The notes below the pieces were generated by a model, which was given only the letters and a program-made list of their open reading frames with translations, did not search any database and was not told the origin of the DNA. This document shows, in pieces, positions 53,926 through 62,231 of a stretch of 64,000 nt of DNA (position 1 is its first letter; every line of letters begins with the position of its first letter). A program made the translations under genes and the position numbers. The stretch is from Vibrio sp. RE88 (GTDB lineage: Bacteria; Pseudomonadota; Gammaproteobacteria; Enterobacterales; Vibrionaceae): the NCBI RefSeq assembly GCF_013113835.1, contig NZ_VTYQ01000014.1:1-64000 (forward strand), read 5' to 3'.

Positions 53926-53950
53926 AGCCTCCCTATTGGGAGGCTTTTTT
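53924..53950 (+). terminator. pyrBI attenuator
   Basis: A perfect 10-bp stem AAAGCCTCCC/GGGAGGCTTT with a 4-base loop and a T-run lies between the leader peptide and pyrB. A ribosome reaching the leader stop would cover the left arm and prevent termination. Confidence 0.9.
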
Positions 53951-53980
53951 ATTGCCTAAATTGCAGATGGGACGATGATT

Positions 53981-54910
53981 ATGACGAACACGCTTTATAA
54001 CAAGCACATTATCTCAATTCCTGAGCTTTCTCGTGAAGAGCTGGAACTGATTGTCAAAACCGCAGGTCAACTCAAAGCAGAGCCTAATCCTGAGCTGATC
54101 AAGAATAAGGTGATTGCCAGCTGCTTCTTTGAACCTTCTACCCGTACTCGTCTGTCTTTTGAAACCGCTATCCAGCGTGTCGGTGGCAGCGTAATTGGTT
54201 TTGATAATGGCGGTAACACTTCGCTCGCCAAGAAAGGAGAAACCTTATCGGATTCGGTTCAGGTCATCTCTTCTTATGTCGATGCCTTTGTCATGCGTCA
54301 TCCACAGGAAGGCGCTGCACGATTAGCTTCTGAATTCTCCAATGGTGTACCTGTCATCAACGCGGGTGACGGAGCGAACCAACACCCAACTCAAACTCTG
54401 CTCGATCTGTTCTCAATTGCCGAAACGCAAGGCCGCCTCGATAACCTCAACGTTGCCTTTGTCGGCGACCTGAAATACGGCCGTACTGTTCACTCCCTAA
54501 CGCAGGCCCTAGCGAAGTTTAACAATGTTCGTTTCTACTTCATCGCTCCAGAGGCACTGGCGATGCCAGATTACATTTGCGAAGAGCTGGATGAAGCTGG
54601 TATTGAATACAGCATGCACACGGACATGGAAACCGTCATCCCTGAGCTGGACGTGCTGTATATGACTCGAGTTCAGAAAGAGCGCTTTGATGAGTCGGAA
54701 TACGCGCACATCAAATCCGCCTACATCCTTACTGCAGCGCTGCTGGAAGGTGCACGCGACAACCTAAAAGTACTACACCCGCTGCCTCGCGTGGATGAAA
54801 TCACTGTTGACGTCGATAAAACGCCACACGCCTATTACTTTGAGCAGGCTGAAAATGGCGTCTATGCGCGTGAAGCCCTACTTGCTCTCGTTTTAAACCA
54901 ATCACTGTAA
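53981..54910 (+). CDS. pyrB: Aspartate carbamoyltransferase catalytic chain
   Basis: A 309-residue enzyme for the committed step of pyrimidine synthesis. STRTRLSFE (carbamoyl-phosphate site), HPTQTLLD and HPLPRVDEI are intact. Two ATGs lie six bases apart; MTNTLYNKHIIS aligns with E. coli PyrB and has GGGA at the better distance, so the second was chosen. PyrI follows 14 bases downstream. Expression is likely set by the attenuator upstream. Confidence 0.97.
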   Translation: MTNTLYNKHIISIPELSREELELIVKTAGQLKAEPNPELIKNKVIASCFFEPSTRTRLSFETAIQRVGGSVIGFDNGGNTSLAKKGETLSDSVQVISSYVDAFVMRHPQEGAARLASEFSNGVPVINAGDGANQHPTQTLLDLFSIAETQGRLDNLNVAFVGDLKYGRTVHSLTQALAKFNNVRFYFIAPEALAMPDYICEELDEAGIEYSMHTDMETVIPELDVLYMTRVQKERFDESEYAHIKSAYILTAALLEGARDNLKVLHPLPRVDEITVDVDKTPHAYYFEQAENGVYAREALLALVLNQSL

Positions 54911-54924
54911 TCTGGAGAATCATC

Positions 54925-55386
54925 ATGGCTAAAGAAACTCAATTGCAGGTTGAAGCAATCAAAAACGGCACCGTTATTGACCACATCCCAGCTCAGATTG
55001 GTATTAAAGTTCTCAAGCTCTTTTCAATGGATAAGTCAGAGCAGCGCGTGACTGTCGGCCTCAATTTGCCGTCTTCGGCACTCGGCCACAAAGACCTGCT
55101 TAAGATTGAAAATGTCTTTATCAGTGAAGAGCAAGCAAGCAAGCTCGCCTTGTACGCACCGCATGCCACGGTTAACCAAATTGAAAACTACGAGGTTGTG
55201 AAGAAGCTGGCACTCGATTTACCGGAACAGATCAATAACGTCTTTGAATGCCCTAACAGTAACTGCATTACCCACGATGAACCGGTAGAAACCAGCTTTA
55301 AAGTGTTCGAGAAGAAAGATAACGTGCGCTTAAAATGTAAGTATTGTGAGAAGGTCTTCTCACGAGAAATCGTCACTGAACGTTAA
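54925..55386 (+). CDS. pyrI: Aspartate carbamoyltransferase regulatory chain
   Basis: A 153-residue regulatory subunit that binds CTP and ATP and attaches to PyrB through a C-terminal zinc domain. Four zinc-ligand cysteines are visible (CPNSNC and CKYC, about residues 110-143). Same length as E. coli PyrI. GGAG lies about nine bases upstream of the ATG. A terminator follows. Confidence 0.97.
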   Translation: MAKETQLQVEAIKNGTVIDHIPAQIGIKVLKLFSMDKSEQRVTVGLNLPSSALGHKDLLKIENVFISEEQASKLALYAPHATVNQIENYEVVKKLALDLPEQINNVFECPNSNCITHDEPVETSFKVFEKKDNVRLKCKYCEKVFSREIVTER

Positions 55387-55410
55387 TCGTCGCTTAATCA
55401 CCAATTATCC

Positions 55411-55442
55411 ATCCCTGCTCTCTGATAGCAGGGATTTTTCTT
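55411..55442 (+). terminator. Terminator of pyrBI
   Basis: A 9-bp stem ATCCCTGCT/AGCAGGGAT with a 7-base loop followed by TTTTC, 25 bases after the pyrI stop. It partly separates ridA from the operon. Confidence 0.82.
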
Positions 55443-55513
55443 TACGCCGCCCAGCTTTCGCGGCACACTGACTTCCCTTAATTACGTTAACCCTCAACAG
55501 ATGGAACATAATA

Positions 55514-55903
55514 ATGACTAAAGTACTTCATACAGAATCCGCTCCTGCTGCTATTGGCCCATATGTACAAGGTGTAGACCTAGGTAACATGGTACTGACT
55601 TCAGGTCAGATCCCAGTAAACCCTGCAACAGGTGAAGTATCAGCAGACATCGCTGAGCAAGCTCGCCAGTCTCTGGATAACGTAAAAGCGGTGGTTGAAG
55701 CATCAGGCTTGTCTGTTACTGACATCGTTAAAATGACGGTTTTCGTCAAAGACCTCAATGACTTCGGCACAGTTAACGAAGTGTACGGTAAATTCTTCGA
55801 TGAGCACAACGTAGCAAACTACCCTGCACGTTCATGTGTGGAAGTGGCTCGTCTACCTAAAGATGTGGGTATCGAAATTGAAGCCATTGCTGTTCGTAAG
55901 TAA
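55514..55903 (+). CDS. ridA: Reactive intermediate/imine deaminase RidA
   Basis: A 129-residue trimeric enzyme that hydrolyses reactive enamine/imine intermediates from PLP enzymes. The N-terminal IGPYVQG, the LTSGQIPVNP strand and the active-site Arg in YPARSCVEVARLPKD are present. In E. coli ridA also follows pyrI. Confidence 0.96.
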   Translation: MTKVLHTESAPAAIGPYVQGVDLGNMVLTSGQIPVNPATGEVSADIAEQARQSLDNVKAVVEASGLSVTDIVKMTVFVKDLNDFGTVNEVYGKFFDEHNVANYPARSCVEVARLPKDVGIEIEAIAVRK

Positions 55904-55916
55904 TGAGCAAATACCA

Positions 55917-55949
55917 TAAAAAAAGCGAGCATTGAGCTCGCTTTTTTTA
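55917..55949. terminator. Bidirectional terminator between ridA and the 63-residue gene
   Basis: A stem AAAAAAAGCGAGC/GCTCGCTTTTTTT with a 5-base loop; runs of A and T on the two sides make it work in both directions. Confidence 0.88.
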
Positions 55950-55959
55950 TGGTCAAGAA

Positions 55960-56151
55960 TCAATAGTACTTGTCACAACCTATATGCAGTTGTGGGTCAT
56001 CCATTAATTCGCTGATGTCTGCGGCAAACTGCTGGTGGGACTCTCGCTCCTCTATAAGAATCGCATGGCTCTTCTCATCAACGGCCAAGACTCTTCCAAC
56101 GCCTTGTTTGCATTCCACCAGCATGCCTTTTTCGATCTGCGTGATATCCAT
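55960..56151 (-). CDS. Conserved-looking small protein, 63 residues, unknown function
   Basis: A small soluble protein with a strong ribosome binding site (AAGGAGG, about seven bases from ATG). The N-terminal part IEKGMLVECKQGVGRVLAVDE reads like a small SH3/KOW-type beta-barrel strand pattern; the C-terminus is acidic and ends GCDKYY. There is no membrane segment or known motif. It lies alone between ridA and mdh. I do not recognise the family, but its codon use and ribosome binding site support a real gene. Confidence 0.75.
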   Translation of the reverse strand: MDITQIEKGMLVECKQGVGRVLAVDEKSHAILIEERESHQQFAADISELMDDPQLHIGCDKYY

Positions 56152-56204
56152 ATTCTACCCTCCTTACCACATTATAAGTTTACATCCTGAAGGGTAAAAA
56201 GGAT

Positions 56205-56231
56205 CAAAAAAGCCGACTCGAGAGTCGGCTT
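56205..56231 (-). terminator. Terminator of mdh
   Basis: A perfect 10-bp stem AAGCCGACTC/GAGTCGGCTT with a 2-base loop followed by six T's on the minus strand, 20 bases after the mdh stop. Confidence 0.88.
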
Positions 56232-56251
56232 CAATAAAACGTGTATCTGGC

Positions 56252-57184
56252 TTACTTAACGAAATCCACACCCGTTTGGATGTCGCCGTTTAGTGTTTCT
56301 AACATGCCATCAAGTGCTGATTTTTCGAATGCACTCAGTTCACCGTAGCTTAGGATCTCTTCAACGCCGTCTTTACCCAGCTTCACTGGTTGTGCAAAGA
56401 ACGGTGCGTGCTCGCCATCACCTTCTACGTAAGCGTACTCAACCACATCTTCACCTTGAAGTGCTTTCACTAGAGCAAGACCGAATCGGCACGCCGCCTG
56501 ACCCATAGACAGAGTTGCGCTACCGCCACCCGCTTTGGCTTCTACGACTTCAGTACCCGCATTCTGGATACGCTTAGTCAGCGCTTCTACTTCTTCTGCT
56601 GTGAACTCAACACCTTCAACCTGAGAAAGCAGAGGAAGAATCGTTACACCTGAGTGACCACCGATAACTGGTACACGTACTTCACCTGGATCTTTATCTT
56701 TTAGATCCGCAACGAAAGTTTCAGAACGGATAACATCCAGAGTTGTCACACCGAACAGACGACGCTTATCGTAAACGCCCGCTTTCTTAAGAACTTCTGC
56801 CGCGATTGGCACGGTAGTGTTGACTGGGTTGGTGATGATACCGATCATCGCTTTAGGACAAACGTGAGCGATTTTCTCAGCAAGAGACTTAACGATACCT
56901 GCGTTGACGTTAAATAGGTCCGCACGATCCATACCTGGCTTACGTGCAACACCCGCAGAAATCAGAACAACATCTGCACCTTCAAGTGCTGGCGTTGGGT
57001 CTTCGCCGGCGTAACCTTTGATTGATACAGGCGTTGGGATGTGGCTTAGATCAGCAGCAACACCCGGAGTAACCGGAGCGATGTCGTAAAGTGCTAAATC
57101 TGAACCAGCAGGAAGGCGGTTTTTTAGTAAAAGGGCTAGGGCTTGACCGATGCCTCCAGCGGCACCAATAACGGCTACTTTCAT
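56252..57184 (-). CDS. mdh: Malate dehydrogenase
   Basis: A 310-residue NAD-dependent enzyme of the TCA cycle. VIGAAGGIGQALALLL (nucleotide binding), ARKPGMDRADL (substrate Arg) and IGGHSGVTILP (catalytic His) are intact. AAGGAG precedes the ATG. Divergent from argR, as in E. coli. Confidence 0.97.
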   Translation of the reverse strand: MKVAVIGAAGGIGQALALLLKNRLPAGSDLALYDIAPVTPGVAADLSHIPTPVSIKGYAGEDPTPALEGADVVLISAGVARKPGMDRADLFNVNAGIVKSLAEKIAHVCPKAMIGIITNPVNTTVPIAAEVLKKAGVYDKRRLFGVTTLDVIRSETFVADLKDKDPGEVRVPVIGGHSGVTILPLLSQVEGVEFTAEEVEALTKRIQNAGTEVVEAKAGGGSATLSMGQAACRFGLALVKALQGEDVVEYAYVEGDGEHAPFFAQPVKLGKDGVEEILSYGELSAFEKSALDGMLETLNGDIQTGVDFVK

Positions 57185-57514
57185 CGTAGTTCTCCTTGAG
57201 ATGAATCTCTTTATAAGTCTTGGGGTGATTTGAAATCAACGCTGTCCAAAGCTATAGCAATCACATACTGATTACAATCAATTAACGTCAGCTTTGCGAC
57301 CTTGCGCAACTCAGTAACAACGTGCTACACACAAGTGTTTATTATCCTTACATTTACCTTTATTGACAAAGGGTTAAGTAATTAAAAATTGCAATCTTAC
57401 ATCCCTGTTTACAGTGACACGTTAGACAGATTTTAGGGATAGCATTGGCACAATGTGCATAGCTATGCGAGAATATTCACTTGATTTTTATAAAACTACG
57501 GTTGAGAGAGAACC
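57185..57514. other. Divergent intergenic region between mdh and argR
   Basis: A 330-base gap with no supported open frame. It carries both promoters. An ATTCA half site lies near argR (57475-57479), but its partner half is poor. No clear CRP, Fur or RpoN site was seen. Confidence 0.45.
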
Positions 57515-57985
57515 ATGCGTCATTCAGAAAAACAAGATAACCTCGTCCGTGCCTTCAAAGCGCTATTGAAAGAGGAACGTTTTGGCTCCCAGGGGGATAT
57601 TGTTGAGGCTCTGAAAAATGAAGGCTTCGAAAACATCAACCAGTCTAAAGTTTCCCGTATGTTGACCAAATTCGGCGCAGTGCGTACTCGCAACGCCAAA
57701 ATGGAGATGGTTTACTGCTTACCTGCGGAATTGGGTGTGCCAACAGTGTCCAGTTCTTTGCGCGAACTGGTACTGGATATTGACCGCAACAATGCTTTAG
57801 TGGTAATCCATACGGGTCCAGGCGCCGCTCAGCTTATCGCTCGCCTGCTGGACTCGTTAGGTAAAGCAGAAGGTATTTTAGGCGTGGTGGCTGGTGACGA
57901 TACCATTTTCATCACTCCGACACTGAATATGACCACGGAACAATTGTTCAATTCAGTCTGCGAACTATTTGAATATACTGGATAA
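57515..57985 (+). CDS. argR: Arginine repressor ArgR
   Basis: A 156-residue regulator: an N-terminal winged helix (about 1-75, with SQGDIVEALKNEGFENINQSKVSR) and a C-terminal hexamerisation and arginine-binding domain with HTGPGAAQLIARLLD and the GDDTIFITP motif. It represses arginine synthesis genes such as argF. GAGAGA precedes the ATG. Confidence 0.96.
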   Translation: MRHSEKQDNLVRAFKALLKEERFGSQGDIVEALKNEGFENINQSKVSRMLTKFGAVRTRNAKMEMVYCLPAELGVPTVSSSLRELVLDIDRNNALVVIHTGPGAAQLIARLLDSLGKAEGILGVVAGDDTIFITPTLNMTTEQLFNSVCELFEYTG

Positions 57986-58033
57986 GTTTCAGATATAAGT
58001 CATTATTATTGAGTCACTTGAGAACATTATTCT

Positions 58034-58049
58034 TGTGACTCAAATCACA
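58034..58049. promoter_or_regulatory. CRP binding site upstream of the TAXI-TRAP genes
   Basis: TGTGA, six bases, TCACA: both half sites match the CRP consensus exactly. It is 272 bases upstream of the TAXI start, so it might activate from a distance, act on a nearer unrecognised promoter, or belong to argR mRNA 3' sequence by chance. Confidence 0.55.
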
Positions 58050-58108
58050 TCTTAGATAAATCTCTTCTTCTAAATACACACTAAGCTAAGCCCTTGATTC
58101 ACCAATGG

Positions 58109-58136
58109 TTTAACCTGCTAAGTCAGGTTAAATTTT
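58109..58136 (+). terminator. Terminator-like hairpin downstream of argR
   Basis: A 9-bp perfect stem TTTAACCTG/CAGGTTAAA with a 6-base loop followed by TTTT, 124 bases after the argR stop. Confidence 0.65.
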
Positions 58137-58320
58137 CGCGCAAAAACCAGCCAATTTCGCTACATTTTTTAACAATCGTGTAATTATGTGCCAATTTTTT
58201 GGTATTATTCAGCCACTTTTTCAACATACGGATTGAAAAAGATGCCGTTTCCATAATAGGAAACTCCCGTAGCGACTACACTTGCTATGGGGTTAATAAT
58301 GAATAAAGGAAGGGAAATTC

Positions 58321-59289
58321 ATGGCATTGAACAAACTTATTAAAGTTGGTGCTATTGCAGCTGCTGTAATGGGTGCTGGCGCGGTTAACGCTCAAGAGTT
58401 CATCACTATTGGTACTGGTTCTGTAACTGGTGTTTACTACCCAACTGGTGGTGCAATTTGTAAGCTGGTTAACAAAGGCCGTAAAGATCACAACATTCGT
58501 TGTTCTGTAGAATCGACAGGTGGTTCGATCTACAACGTCAACACTATCCGTGCGGGCGAACTGGACTTCGGTATCGTTCAGTCTGACTGGCAGTACCATG
58601 GTTACAACGGTACAAGTAAGTTTGCGGAACAAGGCCCGTACAAAGAGCTACGTGCAATGTTCTCTCTACACACAGAACCATTCAACATCATCGCTCGTTC
58701 TGACTCGGGTATCGAAAACGTTGCTGACCTGAAAGGCAAGCGCGTAAACATCGGTAACCCAGGTTCTGGTGACCGTGCGACTATGGGTGTAGTAATGGAA
58801 GCAATGGGCTGGACTAACGACAGCTTCAAACTTGCTTCTGAGCTAAAAGGTTCTGAGCGTTCACAAGCCTTGTGTGACAACAAAATCGACGCGTTCGTTT
58901 ATGTTGTTGGCCATCCAAACGGATCAATCAAAGAAGCAACCACTTCATGTGATGCGAAGCTAGTTTCAGCGACTGGCGCGAAAATCGATGAAATCGTTGC
59001 AGACAACCCATACTACGCATTCAGTACAGTTCCAGCGGGCATGTACCGTGGTACAGATAAAGACGTAAACAGCTTTGGTGTTGCCGCTACTATGGTAACG
59101 ACTACTAACGTTTCTGACGAAGTGGCTTACAACGTTGCAAAATCTGTATTCGAGAACTTCGATACCTTTAAGCGTCTGCACCCTGCGTTTGCAAACCTTA
59201 AGAAAGAAGACATGGTGAAAGCTGGTCTTTCTATCCCTCTACACCCAGGTGCTGAGAAATACTACAAAGAAGTAGGTCTACTTAAGTAA
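58321..59289 (+). CDS. TAXI family TRAP transporter solute-binding protein
   Basis: A 322-residue periplasmic protein: signal peptide to about residue 24 (AVNA/QE) and the TAXI signature FITIGTGSVTGVYYPTGGAIC, which gives the family its name (TRAP-associated extracytoplasmic immunogenic). It captures a carboxylate or amino acid-like solute (glutamate and 2-oxoglutarate are known for relatives) for the sodium-driven permease encoded next. Codon bias suggests high expression. AAGGAAGGG precedes the ATG. Confidence 0.93.
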   Translation: MALNKLIKVGAIAAAVMGAGAVNAQEFITIGTGSVTGVYYPTGGAICKLVNKGRKDHNIRCSVESTGGSIYNVNTIRAGELDFGIVQSDWQYHGYNGTSKFAEQGPYKELRAMFSLHTEPFNIIARSDSGIENVADLKGKRVNIGNPGSGDRATMGVVMEAMGWTNDSFKLASELKGSERSQALCDNKIDAFVYVVGHPNGSIKEATTSCDAKLVSATGAKIDEIVADNPYYAFSTVPAGMYRGTDKDVNSFGVAATMVTTTNVSDEVAYNVAKSVFENFDTFKRLHPAFANLKKEDMVKAGLSIPLHPGAEKYYKEVGLLK

Positions 59290-59301
59290 CCTCTCTTTGT
59301 T

Positions 59302-59329
59302 CACCAAGGAGGTTACAGCCTCTTTGGTG
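59302..59329 (+). other. Stem-loop after the TAXI gene (mRNA 3'-end stabiliser)
   Basis: An 11-bp stem CACCAAGGAGG/CCTCTTTGGTG (one G-U pair) with a 6-base loop, 13 bases after the stop, without a U-tract. It resembles the hairpins that protect binding-protein mRNA and raise its amount over the permease. Confidence 0.6.
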
Positions 59330-59367
59330 CACCAAGCTCTAAGGTATTGAGCAATATCATATTATTT

Positions 59368-59400
59368 GGAGTTTCACATTTTTGAAACTCCTCTTTATTT
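59368..59400 (+). terminator. Terminator-like hairpin between TAXI and permease genes
   Basis: A perfect 9-bp stem GGAGTTTCA/TGAAACTCC with a 6-base loop followed by TCTTTATTT. Probably a partial terminator reducing read-through into the permease gene. Confidence 0.68.
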
Positions 59401-59517
59401 CTATCTACCAAAAACTTACAACTGAGCAATATTTCATCTTTTCACTAAACTGAAAGATGCAAAATCAGGTTCTGACAATCATAAAAAGACAGGCCATTTA
59501 TAATAAGGATTAAGTTC

Positions 59518-62097
59518 ATGTCGAAGACAACATCTCCGTCTCAAGACGTGCAAGAAATGGTAGCTCAAGCCGATACAGGTGCCCGTGCCCCACTGGGGAT
59601 TCCTGGCCGCATCCTATGGTTTGTGCCGCTATGTTGGTCATTATTCCAACTTTGGTACGCATCCCCTCTGCCGTTCATATTTAATTTTGGCGTACTCAAC
59701 GACACTGAAGCACGTTCGATACATTTGATGTTTGCCGTGTTCCTAGCGTTTACCGCTTACCCCGCTCTGAAAACCTCTCCTCGTGACCGAATTCCTGCTC
59801 TGGATTGGCTACTTGCGTTAGCTGGCAGTTTCTCCGCAGCGTATATCTATATTTTCTACACCGAGCTGGCTGGCCGCTCAGGGGCTCCAACAACATTTGA
59901 TATTGTTGTTGCAGTCATGGGTATGGTGCTGCTACTTGAAGCAACACGCCGTGCACTGGGTCCACCACTGATGGTTGTTGCAGCCGTCTTCTTATTGTAC
60001 ACCTTTGGCGGCCCGTACATGCCAGATGTTATCGCTCACAAAGGGGCAAGCCTTAACAAGGCTATGTCTCACCTGTGGCTAACAACAGAAGGTGTATTTG
60101 GTGTTGCTTTGGGCGTATCAACGTCATTCGTATTCCTATTCGTACTGTTCGGCGCCATGCTAGAACGTGCGGGTGCGGGTGCGTACTTCATTAAAGTCGC
60201 TTTCTCTCTACTTGGCCATATGAAAGGCGGCCCAGCAAAAGCGGCCGTTGTGGCATCAGGTTTGTCTGGTCTGGTTTCTGGTTCTTCCATTGCCAACGTA
60301 GTAACGACTGGTACCTTCACTATCCCGTTAATGAAACGTGTTGGTTTCCCGGGAACGAAAGCAGGTGCAGTAGAAGTTGCCGCTTCAACCAACGGTCAGC
60401 TAACGCCACCTATCATGGGCGCAGCTGCATTCTTGATGGTTGAATATGTCGGTATCTCATATGTAGAGGTGATTAAGGCCGCGATTCTTCCAGCTCTAAT
60501 CTCATACATCGCTCTGATCTACATTGTTCATCTAGAAGCGTGTAAAGCGGGCATGACTGGCCTTCCGCGTCGTCACAATCCGACGCTAATCGCGAGCTTG
60601 CTGTCATTTACTGGCACCATCCTCGGCTTGTGTGTCATCAGTGCAGTGGTGTACTACGGTATCGGGTGGACAAAAGACGTCTTCGGTGACGCAGCAACAC
60701 CAATCGTCACCGTTGCGCTCCTCCTTTCTTACGTCGGCTTGGTCAATGTCTCAGCCAAATATGCCAAAGAAGGGGCGATTGAAATTGATGCTGAATTGAC
60801 TGAAGTGCCGGATCCAGGTCCAACAATTAAATCGGGCTTGCACTACCTGCTACCAATTGTGGTACTGGTATGGTGTTTAACGGTAGAGCGTTTCTCGCCA
60901 GGTTTGTCTGCGTTTTGGGCAACGGTATTCATGATCTTTATCCTGATTACTCAACGTCCTCTAATGGCCGTAATGTCAAAGCAAGGTTCTATTGCTGAGC
61001 AAACCAAAGAAGGCTTTATTGATTTGCTAGAGAGCCTAGTCTCGGGTGCACGTAACATGATCGGTATCGGTGTGGCCACTGCAGCAGCTGGTACGGTTGT
61101 TGGTGTTGTCACACTTACGGGTATCGGTCTCGTGATGACGGATTTCGTCGAGTTTATCTCGGGCGGTAACATTATCCTGATGCTACTGTTCACCGCAGTG
61201 ATCAGTCTAATCTTGGGTATGGGTCTACCGACGACTGCAAACTACATCGTAGTTTCTACGTTGATGGCACCTGTTATCGTGACTCTGGGTGCACAAAGCG
61301 GCTTGATCATCCCTCTAATCGCCGTTCACTTGTTTGTGTTCTACTTCGGTATTCTGGCGGATGATACACCTCCGGTTGGTTTGGCGGCCTTCGCAGCAGC
61401 GGCTATCGCTAAATCGGATCCGATTCGAACAGGTATCCAGGGCTTTACCTACGATATTCGTACCGCCATCTTGCCATTTATGTTCATCTTCAACACCCAG
61501 CTTCTTTTGATGGGTATTGATAGTTGGTGGCATTTGTTGCTCACGATCATATCTTCCGTCATCGCAATGCTGATATTCTCTGCAGCAACACAAGGCTGGT
61601 GGTTTACGAAGAACAAGTGGTGGGAAACCGTTCTGCTCTTGGCTCTGACGTTTACTTTCTTCCGCCCTGGTTTCTGGTGGGATCAAATTTACCCAGCCAA
61701 AGTACTTCACCCAGGTACAGAGATCGCGCAAATCACTGAACAGCTACCAGTTGGTCAAGAGATTGAGCTTCTTGTTGCCGGTGAGAACCTTGAAGGTGAT
61801 TTCATTTCGAAGACCGTACGACTGCCATTCGAGGACAGTGCGAAGTCCGGTGAAGATCGTATCTCATCTATGGGTCTGATGCTGAATAACAGCAATGGTC
61901 GCATGTTGGTGGACATGGTCGAGTTCGGTAGCCCAGCAGAAGCAGCTGGCGTTGATTTCGACTGGGAAATTCGCTCTGTCGTGGTAGATGCAGATCGACC
62001 AATGAAAGAGTGGGTCTTCGTTCCTGCACTGCTACTGCTCATCGGTCTAGGCATGAACCAGAGAAGACGAGCTCGTAAGGATGAACTGAGCGCGTAA
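59518..62097 (+). CDS. TRAP transporter fused permease (4TM/12TM) with C-terminal DUF3394
   Basis: An 859-residue inner-membrane permease joining the small (DctQ-like) and large (DctM-like) TRAP subunits. The large-subunit signatures SGSSIANVVTTGTFTIPLMK, STNGQLTPPIMGAAAFLM and GMGLPTTANYI are visible. After the last membrane helices comes a soluble domain (about 740-835, DUF3394-like) and a final helix. It works with the TAXI binding protein as a sodium-coupled secondary importer. The 228-base gap to the TAXI gene contains two hairpins. Confidence 0.93.
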   Translation: MSKTTSPSQDVQEMVAQADTGARAPLGIPGRILWFVPLCWSLFQLWYASPLPFIFNFGVLNDTEARSIHLMFAVFLAFTAYPALKTSPRDRIPALDWLLALAGSFSAAYIYIFYTELAGRSGAPTTFDIVVAVMGMVLLLEATRRALGPPLMVVAAVFLLYTFGGPYMPDVIAHKGASLNKAMSHLWLTTEGVFGVALGVSTSFVFLFVLFGAMLERAGAGAYFIKVAFSLLGHMKGGPAKAAVVASGLSGLVSGSSIANVVTTGTFTIPLMKRVGFPGTKAGAVEVAASTNGQLTPPIMGAAAFLMVEYVGISYVEVIKAAILPALISYIALIYIVHLEACKAGMTGLPRRHNPTLIASLLSFTGTILGLCVISAVVYYGIGWTKDVFGDAATPIVTVALLLSYVGLVNVSAKYAKEGAIEIDAELTEVPDPGPTIKSGLHYLLPIVVLVWCLTVERFSPGLSAFWATVFMIFILITQRPLMAVMSKQGSIAEQTKEGFIDLLESLVSGARNMIGIGVATAAAGTVVGVVTLTGIGLVMTDFVEFISGGNIILMLLFTAVISLILGMGLPTTANYIVVSTLMAPVIVTLGAQSGLIIPLIAVHLFVFYFGILADDTPPVGLAAFAAAAIAKSDPIRTGIQGFTYDIRTAILPFMFIFNTQLLLMGIDSWWHLLLTIISSVIAMLIFSAATQGWWFTKNKWWETVLLLALTFTFFRPGFWWDQIYPAKVLHPGTEIAQITEQLPVGQEIELLVAGENLEGDFISKTVRLPFEDSAKSGEDRISSMGLMLNNSNGRMLVDMVEFGSPAEAAGVDFDWEIRSVVVDADRPMKEWVFVPALLLLIGLGMNQRRRARKDELSA

Positions 62098-62231
62098 CTT
62101 AGTTAGCCTCGCTCCACAGAAGGAAGTGAGGCTACACTTATACTAAACCACTTAATTTCAGTGGATTTGGTATCAACTAAGGATACATATCTCAGCCATT
62201 TCCATGGTTGAGACTGAATAGAGAGCTATCG

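Larger units (their letters stand above)
57986..58320 (+). other. Intergenic region between argR and the TAXI gene
   Basis: A 335-base gap without an open frame. It contains a 9-bp hairpin (58009-58043, TTGAGTCAC/GTGACTCAA) right after argR, an overlapping CRP site (58034-58049) and an argR terminator-like hairpin (58109-58136). The TAXI promoter probably lies between 58140 and 58300. Confidence 0.55.

Noticed and set aside
57464..57481. ARG box before argR
   Set aside because: Right half ATTCA is perfect but the left half matches at only two of five positions.
58180..58200. Sigma-54-like TTGGCACAT on the minus strand
   Set aside because: The -12 GC is missing at the right spacing, and it points toward the 3' end of argR.
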